A stretch of 64,000 nucleotides of DNA from Actinorhabdospora filicis (GTDB taxonomy: Bacteria; Actinomycetota; Actinomycetes; Mycobacteriales; Micromonosporaceae). Below the pieces are notes generated by a model. That model saw nothing but the letters and a program-made list of their open reading frames with translations. It did no database searches and had not been told where the DNA came from. The DNA is taken from NCBI RefSeq assembly GCF_030269765.1, contig NZ_BSTX01000004.1:628990-692989 (forward strand), read 5' to 3'. Position numbers and translations under genes: made by a program. Positions 16,397-24,935 of this stretch are shown here, piece by piece. How positions within the stretch are numbered: position 1 is the stretch's first letter; every line of letters starts with the position of its first letter.

Positions 16397-18491
16397 CACG
16401 GGGGACCCGCCGGACGACGGGGTGACCATCTCCTTTCCGGGCGACCTGCGCTACGCGGCGGGACCCGTCATCCCCGGCGCCACCAAGGTCCCCGGCTACG
16501 CCGAGCACCTGAAACTGGCCACGATCCTCGTCGACGCCCACGGCCGCGTCGTCTACTTCGACCCGCCCGCCGAGGAGATGACCGGCTTCGCGCGCGCCGA
16601 GATCATCGGGCGCGACGTGCACGTCCTGACCGGCGCGTCCATCCCCATGACCAGCGAGATCTTCATCAAGCTCGCGCAGAACCGGCAGGGCGGCATCGTG
16701 CCGATCCGCCGCGCCGGTGGCGACGTCCGCTTCGCCTCGGTGCGCTCGCAGCCGGTGAACCTGCCCGACGGCAGCCCCGCCTACCTGCTCCAGGCCATCG
16801 ACCTGGACCGCGAGGGCGAGGGCGTGCGGCATCTGGGGATGCTGGAGGGCTTCTTCCACCAGTCGGCCTTCGGGTTCGTGGTCCTCGACGAGCACCTGCG
16901 CTTCGTGCTGGTCAACGAGGCCCTCGCCGGCCTGAACCGGCGCGGGGCGCCCGACCACGTCGGCCGCCACATCCGCGAGGTCTTCGACTCGCCCGACATG
17001 GACGAGTACGAGGCCCTGCTGGGGGAGGTCCTGCGCACCGGCGAGCCCATCGTGGACGTGCGCATCCCCGGCGCGCCCACCAGCGTCGCCGACGCGCGGC
17101 AGGTGTGGTCGGCGTCCTGGTTCCGGGTCACCAGCTGGCGCGACCTGCCCCTGGCGATCTGCGGGATCGTCTACGACGTCTCCTCCACCGAGCGGCCCGT
17201 CCTGGACGCCGCGCGCGGCCGCGACCGGCTGCTCCTGCTGTCGCGCGTGGGCGCGCTGCAAGGGGCGAACCTCGACATGCACGGCTCCGCGCAGGACCTG
17301 GCGCGGCTGCTGACCGCGGAGTTCTGCGACCTGGCCGTCATCGACGTCCTCGACGAGGTCATCACCGGCGAGCCCCTCCCGTTCGCCCTCGACGAGTCGG
17401 TCCTGCTGCACCGCCTGGCCGGGTCCGCGCGCGTGTCCGGGCCCATCGTGGACCGGCTCATCGACGTCGCCTCGCCCCGCGCGGCCCGCGACACCCACGG
17501 CTTCGCCGCCGTCCTGCGCGACCAGCGCGCGCAGCTCATCCAGACCCCCGGCGGGCTCCCGGTGTCCGACGAGCGGACCTCGATGGTCCGCGAGGTCGGC
17601 GGGCACTCGTTCATCATCGCGCCGCTGCGCGCCCGCGAGGTCACCCTCGGCGCCCTGACCTGCGCCCGCCTCGGCGACCGCGAGCAGTTCGACCACGACG
17701 ACCTCCTGCTGGTCCAGGAGATCGCCAACCGCACCGCCCTCGGCATCGACAACTCCCGCCTCTACCGCGACGAGAAGCAGGCCGCGCTGATCCTCCAGCT
17801 GTCGCTGCTGCCGGAGTCGCTGCCGAAGGCCCCCGAGGCCGACATGGCCTACCGCTACCTCCCCAACAGCCGCTCCCGCCAGGCCGGCGGCGACTGGTTC
17901 GACGCGATGGTGATGCCCGGCCGCCGCATGGTCCTGGTCGTCGGCGACGTGATCGGCCACGGCATCGCCGCCGCCGCCGCGATGGGGCGCTACCGCACCG
18001 CCGTCCAGTCACTGGCCTCCATCGGCCTCGAACCCGCCGCGCTCATGACCCGCCTCAACGACATCGCCATGACCTTCGGCGACAACGCCATGGCCACCTG
18101 CATGTACGTCCAGTACGACCCGCTCCAGCACAAGTGCGTCATCGCCTCGGCCGGGCACCCGCCGCTCATCGTCGAGCCCCCCGGCGTCCCACCGGCGACC
18201 CACGAGATCCCCGCCGGGCCCATGCTCGGCGCGATCCCCGGCGCCGAGTACCGCAGCTACTCCCTGCCCACCCCGCCCGGCACCCGCCTGCTGCTCTACA
18301 GCGACGGCGTCGTGGAGTCCCGCTCGACCCCGCTGGACGAGGGCATCGCGCGCGTGGTCCAGCAACTGGCCGTCCGCCGTGGACTGTCGGAGCAGTGCGA
18401 CCTGATCATGGCCGTCACGCCGACCGACGCCCGCGACGACCGGACGGTGCTGCTGGCCGAACTGCACGGGCTGCGGAGAGTGGGGGAGTAG
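16392..18491 (+). CDS. PAS-PAS-GAF-SpoIIE (PP2C) serine phosphatase
   Basis: 699 residues. Two PAS-like domains (about 30-135 and 150-265), a GAF domain (about 285-445) and a SpoIIE/RsbU-type PP2C phosphatase (about 470-695) are read in order. Metal-binding motifs are GGDWFDAM, VVGDVIGHG, LLYSDGVVES and the late Asp pair in TDARDDRTVLL. Such proteins dephosphorylate anti-sigma antagonist proteins to switch sigma factors. No anti-sigma or antagonist gene and no C-terminal kinase-like domain are found here. The start is inferred from TATCAT 6 nt upstream; ATGs at 16362 and 16365 are alternatives. Confidence 0.88.
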   Translation: MITGDPPDDGVTISFPGDLRYAAGPVIPGATKVPGYAEHLKLATILVDAHGRVVYFDPPAEEMTGFARAEIIGRDVHVLTGASIPMTSEIFIKLAQNRQGGIVPIRRAGGDVRFASVRSQPVNLPDGSPAYLLQAIDLDREGEGVRHLGMLEGFFHQSAFGFVVLDEHLRFVLVNEALAGLNRRGAPDHVGRHIREVFDSPDMDEYEALLGEVLRTGEPIVDVRIPGAPTSVADARQVWSASWFRVTSWRDLPLAICGIVYDVSSTERPVLDAARGRDRLLLLSRVGALQGANLDMHGSAQDLARLLTAEFCDLAVIDVLDEVITGEPLPFALDESVLLHRLAGSARVSGPIVDRLIDVASPRAARDTHGFAAVLRDQRAQLIQTPGGLPVSDERTSMVREVGGHSFIIAPLRAREVTLGALTCARLGDREQFDHDDLLLVQEIANRTALGIDNSRLYRDEKQAALILQLSLLPESLPKAPEADMAYRYLPNSRSRQAGGDWFDAMVMPGRRMVLVVGDVIGHGIAAAAAMGRYRTAVQSLASIGLEPAALMTRLNDIAMTFGDNAMATCMYVQYDPLQHKCVIASAGHPPLIVEPPGVPPATHEIPAGPMLGAIPGAEYRSYSLPTPPGTRLLLYSDGVVESRSTPLDEGIARVVQQLAVRRGLSEQCDLIMAVTPTDARDDRTVLLAELHGLRRVGE

Positions 18492-18506
18492 CGCTAGCGT
18501 GGCCGC

Positions 18507-18938
18507 GTGCCACGCTACGTCCTCCCGGCCTTCCACGCCGACGTGCTCGCCCCCGGCGAGACCCACCCCGACGTGCCGCGGGAATTCCACGACGCCGCCG
18601 AGGCGCTGGGACCGCGGTTCCGGCCCGCGCTGCTCCGCTACCGGCGCTTCCGCGGCGTGTACCCGATGCTCGTGGTGTGGGCGGAGGACGCGCCCGCGCT
18701 CACCGGCGACCCGGCCGAACTGGCGGGAGCCGTCTACGCCGGGCTCCACCGCAACATGTGCTTCGCGTGCCGGACCTGGTACACCGTGGCCTACCCCGAC
18801 CACTCCCTGGCCCCGGGGAGCGTGCCGCACGTCCCGAACTGCCCCGCCTGCGGCGCGCCCGCCGACACCGCGCGGCTGCACGTCCTGGGCATCGTGCCGG
18901 GTTCGGCCGGCCCCTCGCGGGACCGGCCGATCCCCTAA
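18507..18938 (+). CDS. zinc-ribbon protein of unknown function
   Basis: 143 residues, GTG start 15 nt after the phosphatase stop. TAGCGT (18495-18500) ends 6 nt before the start, so it may have its own leaderless mRNA. The N-terminal half is unrecognised (AFHADVLAPGETHPDVPREF). The C-terminal half has two CxxC pairs, MCFACRTWY and NCPACGAPA, about 27 residues apart, which form a likely zinc ribbon. No enzyme motif is seen. It ends with a 4-bp convergent overlap with the secreted protein gene. Confidence 0.6.
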   Translation: MPRYVLPAFHADVLAPGETHPDVPREFHDAAEALGPRFRPALLRYRRFRGVYPMLVVWAEDAPALTGDPAELAGAVYAGLHRNMCFACRTWYTVAYPDHSLAPGSVPHVPNCPACGAPADTARLHVLGIVPGSAGPSRDRPIP

Positions 18939-20557
18939 CGCAACAGGTAGGAGCGGACCACGCTGACCGTGGCGGTGTTCCCGTCGGCGTCGGCGGCCGT
19001 GGCGCGCAGGGACACCGAGGCCGCACCGCGCGGGTGCCTCAGCACGCCGCGTCCGTTCACGAGGGACACCGGCGTCCAGGTCGCGCCGTCGTCGTAGGAC
19101 GCCTCCAGCGTCAACGACGTCGCCGCCGGGATGCCCTCGGAGGCGGGGGACGTCACCGTCACCCGCTGGTCGCGCCCGGCCTTCGCCGCGCCGTCGGCCA
19201 CGCCGCTCACCGTCCAGTGGGGCATCAGCAGCGGCAGCGTCCCGGTGCCGCCCGCCGAGGCGAACTCCCACACGCCGCTGATCTTCGCGCCCAGGCTCGT
19301 CCAGGACGCCCCGAGCCGGCCGTCGACGGCCAGGCGGTAGCGGCCGGTGTCGCCCGGGGGCAGATCGGCGTAGAAGGAGGTCACGTCGCCCTCGGCGCGC
19401 ATCAGCTCGGCGCCGTCCTTCGACAGCACCGCCGTGCCGGTGAGGAAGCCCTCGTCGAAGAAGGTGAGCTCGGCCAGGGACGAGTCGAAGGAGACGGAGT
19501 CGTGCCAGCGGAAGCCGTAGGCGCCGAAACCGAGGGCGCCCGGCACGAAGTCCTCGCGGAACCGTCCCGGCCGCATGACGCGCTCCCCATGATGGAGGGC
19601 GACCAGCCCGCGCTGCTCGTCGACGAGGAAGAGGCTCGGCTGGTAGAGCACGCCCACCTGGTAGTACTCGGTGCGGGTCGACGGGACGGTGATGTCCAGC
19701 AGGAGGCACATGCCCTCCAGCAGGTCGTCGTCATTGGACGTCGCGCACTGCTTCGCCGGGGTCGCCGCGCCCAGCCCCCCGTAGCGGACGGTGCCCACCG
19801 CGAGGTCGCGCGGCCGGACCTCGTAGACCAGGTCGCGGGGCACGCCGGTGCGCTCCTTGAAGAGCAGGTGGTAGGAGTAGTCGCCCCCGCCGGGGGCGGC
19901 CGCCGCGACCCGGAACGTGTGGGCGAAGCGGCGGTCGGCGCTCGGGCGGATGTACAGGTCGGTCGTTTCGTCCATCGCCGCGCTGGCGGCGATGAAGTTC
20001 TCACCGGCGCCGAACCGCAGCGCCGTGTAGGCGACCTGGGTCACCGAGGCGCGGGGAGTGACCACCTTGAGCGGGCTCAGCCCGGCGCCGTCGAAGGCCA
20101 GCGAGCCGCCGGAGGCGCCGACAGTGAGGAACCGCCAGGTCGCGGCGTACTCGCCCCGGCGCGAATCGGTGGCCTTGGTGAGCATCCGGATCAGGCAGCC
20201 GTACTCGCCGGGCGGCAGGTCCATGGCGCCCTCGCCGCCGGTGAGCCGCGCCGGGGCCCAGGTGCCGTCGGCGGGATCCATGCAGAAGACGTCGGCCAGG
20301 TCGGGGGCCTTTCCGTGCCGGTCACGGGCGGTCACGGTCACCGGCACGCCCTCGGCGGCGGCGAGAGTGGGCGGCGGTGCCGGCATCGGCTGGTCGCCGA
20401 GGCCGAAGCCGTCCATCGGGTCGGACGGGGAGAGCGGGTCGGGCGCGGCCGCCGGTAACGGCCGCGCGGAAGGCGGCTCGGCCGCCGCCGGAGTGGCGGG
20501 GACGATGACCGGCACGAGGGCGGCGGCCAGGAGCGGGATGATCAATCGACGTCGCAC
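18935..20557 (-). CDS. secreted protein resembling the C-terminal region of actinobacterial subtilases
   Basis: 540 residues. A signal peptide (RRRLIIPLLAAALVPVIVPA, cleavage after AAA) and a Pro-rich linker are followed by beta-rich modules. The end (LTLEASYDDGATWTPVSL, then VSLRATAADADGNTATVSV and VRSYLLR) matches the module that closes streptomycete S8 peptidases. No catalytic Asp/His/Ser motifs of a subtilase are visible, so this looks like the accessory part without the protease. GTG start at 20557 with AAGGGA 6 nt upstream. Might be a binding protein, inhibitor-like partner or a decayed protease; the reading frame is intact. Confidence 0.75.
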   Translation of the reverse strand: MRRRLIIPLLAAALVPVIVPATPAAAEPPSARPLPAAAPDPLSPSDPMDGFGLGDQPMPAPPPTLAAAEGVPVTVTARDRHGKAPDLADVFCMDPADGTWAPARLTGGEGAMDLPPGEYGCLIRMLTKATDSRRGEYAATWRFLTVGASGGSLAFDGAGLSPLKVVTPRASVTQVAYTALRFGAGENFIAASAAMDETTDLYIRPSADRRFAHTFRVAAAAPGGGDYSYHLLFKERTGVPRDLVYEVRPRDLAVGTVRYGGLGAATPAKQCATSNDDDLLEGMCLLLDITVPSTRTEYYQVGVLYQPSLFLVDEQRGLVALHHGERVMRPGRFREDFVPGALGFGAYGFRWHDSVSFDSSLAELTFFDEGFLTGTAVLSKDGAELMRAEGDVTSFYADLPPGDTGRYRLAVDGRLGASWTSLGAKISGVWEFASAGGTGTLPLLMPHWTVSGVADGAAKAGRDQRVTVTSPASEGIPAATSLTLEASYDDGATWTPVSLVNGRGVLRHPRGAASVSLRATAADADGNTATVSVVRSYLLR

Positions 20558-20620
20558 GTGTGTCCCTTCGATCGAGGATCTCAGGGGAGGGAACGCCGTG
20601 GACGGGCCGAAAGGTTGGCC

Positions 20621-20941
20621 CTAGGCCGTCCCGAGCACCGCGCTCACCACGTCCCGGAACTCGCGCCACTCCCCCCGCTGCGTCGCGAGGGCCTGCTTCC
20701 CCCCGGTCGTCAGGCGGTAGGTGCGCCGGTCGCGCCCGGCCACGTTGGACCACTCGCTGCGCAGGTGCCCGGTGCGCTCCAGGCGGCGCAGGGCGGGGTA
20801 GACCGTGCCGGTGGGCAGATCGAGCGCGCCGTCGCTTCGGGCGCGCAGGGCTTCGATGATCGCGTAGCCGTGGAGGGGGCCGTCTTCGACGACGGAGAGG
20901 ATCAAGGCGTCCAGGTGTCCGTGCAGCGAGCTCGCCTTCAT
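20621..20941 (-). CDS. PadR family transcriptional regulator
   Basis: 106 residues. A PadR winged helix is clear: LDALILSVVEDGPLHGYAII, then LDLPTGTVYPALRRLERTGH and RDRRTYRLTTGGKQALATQ. The ATG at 20941 is chosen over upstream in-frame starts because MKASSLHGHLDA is the usual beginning and TAGACT ends 8 nt upstream (20950-20955). It is divergent from cydA, 137 bp away, and not next to a typical HAAS-domain target. The target is unknown; it might control itself or the secreted protein downstream. Confidence 0.88.
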   Translation of the reverse strand: MKASSLHGHLDALILSVVEDGPLHGYAIIEALRARSDGALDLPTGTVYPALRRLERTGHLRSEWSNVAGRDRRTYRLTTGGKQALATQRGEWREFRDVVSAVLGTA

Positions 20942-21012
20942 AGGTAGCCAGTCTAGAGGTGTCAGAGCATGATCACCATACCGGGCTGTTATCAGCGCAG
21001 GTGAAAAGCATA

Positions 21013-21041
21013 TTGGTGTGTAGGCGGGCGATATGTAGACT
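21013..21041 (+). promoter_or_regulatory. putative cydA promoter
   Basis: TTGGTG (21013-21018) and TAGACT (21036-21041) are separated by exactly 17 bp. The expected transcript starts about 30 nt before the cydA ATG. The -10 and next bases (TAGACTGGC) also occur, on the other strand, ahead of padR. No classical Rex site (TGTGAA...TTCACA) is seen. Confidence 0.5.
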
Positions 21042-21078
21042 GGCGACATGTTGTCAAGTCATAGATGGGGTGGTGACG

Positions 21079-22329
21079 ATGGGGGCGCTTGATCTGGCGC
21101 GTACCCAGTTCGCGCTCACCACGTCGATCCACTGGGTGTTCGTCCTGGTCACCCTCGGCCTGCTGGCCGCGCTGCTGTACTTCCAGACGCGCGCCACGCT
21201 CTCGCGCAAGCAGGAGAGCCGGGACCTGTACTTCCGCATGACCCGCTTCTGGGGCATGGCCTACGTGATCAACTACGCGCTGGGCATCGCCACGGGCATC
21301 GTCATGGAGTTCCAGTTCGGAACGCACTGGTCGGGCCTGTCGCACGTGGCCGGCGGGGTCTTCGGGGCGCCGCTGGCCCTGGAGACGATCATCGCGTTCA
21401 CCGCCGAGTCGACCTTCCTCGCGCTGTGGATCTTCGGGTGGAACCGGATCCCGCGCGTGGCGCACCTGGTGGTGCTGTGGGTCGTGGCGATCACCGCCTA
21501 CCTGTCGGCCTTCTGGGTCCTGGTCGCCAACGGCTGGATGCAGAACCCGGTCGGCTACGAGATGCGCGACGGGCGCGCGGTCCTGGTCGACGCCGGGGCG
21601 GTCTTCGCCAACCCGTCCACGTGGCACGCGTTCGGGCACATCCTCGGTGCGGCGCTCACCGTCGGCGGGACGGTCGTGCTGGGCGTGTCCGCCTGGCACC
21701 TGTTCCGCAAGCGCGGGACGCCGTTCTGGCTGCGCAGCTTCCGCACCGGCCTGGTGACGGCCTTCATCGGCCTCAACGTCATCCAGGCCACCGGCTTCCC
21801 GCAGCAGGACTTCGTGAAGGGCATCCAGCCGATGAAGTTCGGCGGGGACGCCGCCGACATGGTCGCCAGGTTCGGGCCCGGCGACTACACGCCCTGGGAC
21901 GGCATCAGCGGCGTCATGGACGCCATGCAGGGCATCGGCAACGCCGGTTACGCGATCCTGCTGCTGGCGCTCCCGCTGGCCTTCGGCAAGCTCGCCGCGC
22001 GCGCCCGCTGGGCCATGCCGGTCCTGTGGATCTTCGTGCCGTTCCCGATCCTGGCGGCGATCTCGGGCTGGGTGTTCCGCGAGATGGGCCGCCAGCCGTG
22101 GATCGTCTACGGCGTGGAGAAGACCGCCGACGCCTTCAGCGGCGTCAGCGCCGGCGGCATGTGGGTGTCGCTGATCGGCTTCACGGCCGTCCTGGGGACG
22201 CTGCTGGTCACCGACTGGTGGCTGATCCTGCGGCACACCGTGCGCGGCCCGGTCAAGGACCCGTGGGTGCCCGACGCCGCCGCCGCTTCGGCTCCCGAGG
22301 AGCCCGTCCTGCTGGGAGGCGTTCGATGA
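21079..22329 (+). CDS. cydA: cytochrome bd ubiquinol oxidase subunit I
   Basis: 416 residues, the haem-bearing subunit of the bd-type terminal oxidase in the cell membrane. Seen: the haem-ligand His near residue 18 (LTTSIHWVFVLVT), GIATGIVMEFQFGTHW, and the motif EMGRQPWIVYG. It is short relative to the roughly 520-residue E. coli form, indicating the short quinol-loop type. ATG at 21079 with GGGG upstream. Its stop overlaps cydB (ATGA). Cytochrome bd supports respiration at low oxygen or when the cytochrome c branch is inhibited. Confidence 0.95.
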   Translation: MGALDLARTQFALTTSIHWVFVLVTLGLLAALLYFQTRATLSRKQESRDLYFRMTRFWGMAYVINYALGIATGIVMEFQFGTHWSGLSHVAGGVFGAPLALETIIAFTAESTFLALWIFGWNRIPRVAHLVVLWVVAITAYLSAFWVLVANGWMQNPVGYEMRDGRAVLVDAGAVFANPSTWHAFGHILGAALTVGGTVVLGVSAWHLFRKRGTPFWLRSFRTGLVTAFIGLNVIQATGFPQQDFVKGIQPMKFGGDAADMVARFGPGDYTPWDGISGVMDAMQGIGNAGYAILLLALPLAFGKLAARARWAMPVLWIFVPFPILAAISGWVFREMGRQPWIVYGVEKTADAFSGVSAGGMWVSLIGFTAVLGTLLVTDWWLILRHTVRGPVKDPWVPDAAAASAPEEPVLLGGVR

Positions 22330-23243
22330 CCGGTCTCTGGTACGCCCTTCTGGGCCTGCTGTTCGCCGCCTACTTCGGCCTCGCCGGGCTCGACTACGGC
22401 GTGGGGATGCTGGCCCGCCACCTGGGCCGCGATGAGCGCGAGAAGCGCCTGGCGCTGGCCACCGTCGGCCCGTTCTTTCTGGGCAACGAGGTGTGGCTGG
22501 TCGCCGCGATCGGGGCGATGTTCGGCGCGTTCCCGCTGATGGAGGGTGAGTTCCTGGGTTCGCGCCCGGTGCTGTTCGCGGTCCTGCTGTGCGGGCTGGT
22601 CGCCTTCACCGCGGCGGTGCAGCTGCGCAGCCGCGGCAAGAACGTGGGCGCCTTCGACGCGGTCATCGCGCTGGGCGCGCTGGTCACCGTCATCGGCTGG
22701 GGCGCCGTGCTCGGCGAGGTCCTCCAGGACGACGGCGGCCTGCCCAACTGGTTCTCGCTGCTGTGCGGGCTGGTGCTGGCGGTGCTGGCGCTGCTGCACG
22801 GCGCGGCGTTCCTGGCCTGGCGGGGCACGCCGGAGCTGAAGGCGCGCGCCAAGGGCGTCCTGAGTGCCGGGACGCTCCCGGCGCTGATCGGCGTGGCACT
22901 GGTCACCGTGACGGGGATCTTCACCGTCGACGTGGCGCAGCCGATCGTGCTGATCGCGGGCGCGGTGGTCATCGCGGGCGCGGTCCTGCTGGCCGGTCGC
23001 TCCTCCCGCGCGGGCCTGGCGCTGACCGGCTCGGCGGCCGCGATCACGCTCCCGGTGCTGGTCATCGGCCTGGCGAAGCTGCCCTACGTCGCCGGTCACC
23101 TGACCGTGGCGCAGGCGGCGACCGGCGAGGACGCGCTGACGCTGCTCACCATCGCCGCCGCGCCGATGGTCCCCGTGCTGCTGGCCTTCCAGGCCGTCAC
23201 ATGGTGGCTGTGGCGACGCCGGGCGACGCCGCTCTTCTACTGA
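22326..23243 (+). CDS. cydB: cytochrome bd ubiquinol oxidase subunit II
   Basis: 305 residues, about eight TM segments, beginning TGLWYALLGLLFAAYFGLAGLDYGVGML, the usual CydB N-terminus with the conserved GLDYG. GPFFLGNEVWLVAAIG follows. The start overlaps the cydA stop by 4 nt (ATGA). CydB pairs with CydA in the membrane oxidase. It ends 27 bp before cydD. Confidence 0.95.
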   Translation: MTGLWYALLGLLFAAYFGLAGLDYGVGMLARHLGRDEREKRLALATVGPFFLGNEVWLVAAIGAMFGAFPLMEGEFLGSRPVLFAVLLCGLVAFTAAVQLRSRGKNVGAFDAVIALGALVTVIGWGAVLGEVLQDDGGLPNWFSLLCGLVLAVLALLHGAAFLAWRGTPELKARAKGVLSAGTLPALIGVALVTVTGIFTVDVAQPIVLIAGAVVIAGAVLLAGRSSRAGLALTGSAAAITLPVLVIGLAKLPYVAGHLTVAQAATGEDALTLLTIAAAPMVPVLLAFQAVTWWLWRRRATPLFY

Positions 23244-23257
23244 CCTTCTACGAGCCG

Positions 23258-23263
23258 TAGGGT
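23258..23263 (+). promoter_or_regulatory. possible internal -10 for cydDC
   Basis: TAGGGT ends 7 nt before the cydD GTG (23271) in the short cydB-cydD gap. No Shine-Dalgarno is present, so a leaderless cydDC transcript in addition to read-through from cydAB is possible. Confidence 0.4.
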
Positions 23264-23270
23264 TTTAGCC

Positions 23271-24935
23271 GTGAGGCCCATCGACCCCCAGGCCATGAAG
23301 CGGCTGCCGGAGCTGCGCCGCTACCTGACGCTGACGGCCGTCACCGGCGCGGTGACGGCCGCCGCGATCGGCGTGCAGGCGTTCGCGCTGTCCGGCGTGC
23401 TCTCGCGCGCCGTGCAGGACGTGTCCCCAGAACTGCTGGGCGGGCTGGCGCTGGTGGCCGCCGCGTTCGGCGTCCGGGCCCTGCTGGCCTGGACGCACGG
23501 GCGCGTGGCCGCCCGCGCCGCCGCCGACGTCAAGGCGCGGCTGCGCGCGGAGGTCCTCGAAGGCGCCGCCGCGCGCGGCCCCCGCTGGCTGCGCGGGCGG
23601 CGCGGCGGCGAGACCGCCACCCTCGTCACCCGGGGCGTGGACGGGCTCGACGCCTACCTCACCGGCTACCTGCCGCAGCTCATGCTGGGCATGACGGTGC
23701 CGATCGCGGTCCTGGTGATGCTCTACGTCGCCGACCTGACCTCGGCGATCATCATCACCGTCACCGTGCCGCTCATCCCGATTTTCGGGATCCTCGTCGG
23801 CTGGCACACCAAGGCCAAGACCGAGAAACAGTGGCGCCTCCTCTCCCGCCTGGGCGGTCACTTCCTGGACGTGGTGGCCGGCCTGGCCACCCTCAAGGTC
23901 GCCGGTCGCGCCGCCGCGCAGGCCAAGGCCGTGCGCGAGGTCGCCGACCGCTACCGGGGCGCGACCATGTCCACCCTGCGCGTGGCGTTCCTGTCCGCGC
24001 TGGTCCTCGAACTGGTCGCCACCGTCTCCGTCGCCCTGGTCGCCGTCCCCATCGGACTGCGCCTGGCCGACGGCACCTTCGACCTGCGGACGGCGTTCTT
24101 CGTCCTGCTGCTGGCGCCCGAGGCGTTCCTCCCGCTGCGCGCCATGGGCACGCAGTTCCACGCCAGCCAGGAGGGCCTGGCCGCGATGCGGGAGGCCCTC
24201 GACGTCAAGCCCGAACCCGAACCCGCCCGGCGCGCGCTGCCGGAGGGCCCGTTCCAGACCATCGCCTTCGAGGACGTCACCGTCGAATACCCGGGCGTCA
24301 AGGCCCTCGACGGCGCCACCTTCACCGTCACCGCCGGTGAACGCGTCGCCCTCATCGGCCCCTCGGGCGCGGGCAAGACCACGGTCCTGGCCGTGCTCCT
24401 CGGATTCGTCACCCCCTCCTCCGGCCGTGTCCTCATCGATGGACACGACCTCGCCGAACTCGACGCCGACGACTGGCGCGCCCGCCTGGGCTGGGTGCCG
24501 CAGCGCGCTCACCTGTTCGCCGGGACCGTCGCCGACAACATCCGCCTCGGCGACCCGGACGCGCCGATCGGCCGGGTCCGCGAAGCGGCCATATCGGCCG
24601 ACGCCGGATTCATCGACACATTGCCCGACGGGTACGACACTTCCCTCGGCGACCGCGGCGTGGGCCTGTCCGCCGGTCAGTCCCGCCGCCTGGCGCTGGC
24701 CCGCGCGTTCCTCCGCGACGCGCCCCTGCTCCTGCTCGACGAACCCACCGCCAGCCTCGACGGCCACAGCGAAGCCGCCGTCACCACCGCCACCGCCCGC
24801 CTCGCCGAGGGCCGCACCGCCCTCATCGTCGCCCACCGCCCCGCCCTGCTCGAACACGCCGACCGCGTCCTGCGCGTGGCCGACGGGCGCGTGGCCGAAC
24901 TCGAAGTGACGCCCATGCCCGAGGTGACGACGTGA
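23271..24935 (+). CDS. cydD: thiol reductant ABC exporter subunit CydD
   Basis: 554 residues: six-TM exporter domain (about 18-300) and ATPase domain (330-545). Motifs: Walker A GPSGAGKTT, Q-loop VPQRAHLFAG, signature GLSAGQSRRLALA, Walker B LLLLDEPTASLD and switch His in AHRP. With CydC it exports glutathione/cysteine-type thiols and is required for cytochrome bd assembly. GTG at 23271 is taken as the start; ATG at 23295 is an alternative. It overlaps cydC by 4 nt (GTGA). Confidence 0.93.
   Translation: MRPIDPQAMKRLPELRRYLTLTAVTGAVTAAAIGVQAFALSGVLSRAVQDVSPELLGGLALVAAAFGVRALLAWTHGRVAARAAADVKARLRAEVLEGAAARGPRWLRGRRGGETATLVTRGVDGLDAYLTGYLPQLMLGMTVPIAVLVMLYVADLTSAIIITVTVPLIPIFGILVGWHTKAKTEKQWRLLSRLGGHFLDVVAGLATLKVAGRAAAQAKAVREVADRYRGATMSTLRVAFLSALVLELVATVSVALVAVPIGLRLADGTFDLRTAFFVLLLAPEAFLPLRAMGTQFHASQEGLAAMREALDVKPEPEPARRALPEGPFQTIAFEDVTVEYPGVKALDGATFTVTAGERVALIGPSGAGKTTVLAVLLGFVTPSSGRVLIDGHDLAELDADDWRARLGWVPQRAHLFAGTVADNIRLGDPDAPIGRVREAAISADAGFIDTLPDGYDTSLGDRGVGLSAGQSRRLALARAFLRDAPLLLLDEPTASLDGHSEAAVTTATARLAEGRTALIVAHRPALLEHADRVLRVADGRVAELEVTPMPEVTT

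Noticed and set aside
15135..18491. Single 1118-residue protein joining the MFS region and the phosphatase
   Set aside because: Its first 400 residues are an out-of-frame shadow of the MFS gene; a terminator hairpin separates the two real genes.
20942..21078. Rex redox-repressor site before cydA
   Set aside because: No TGTGAA...TTCACA-type dyad was found in the interval.
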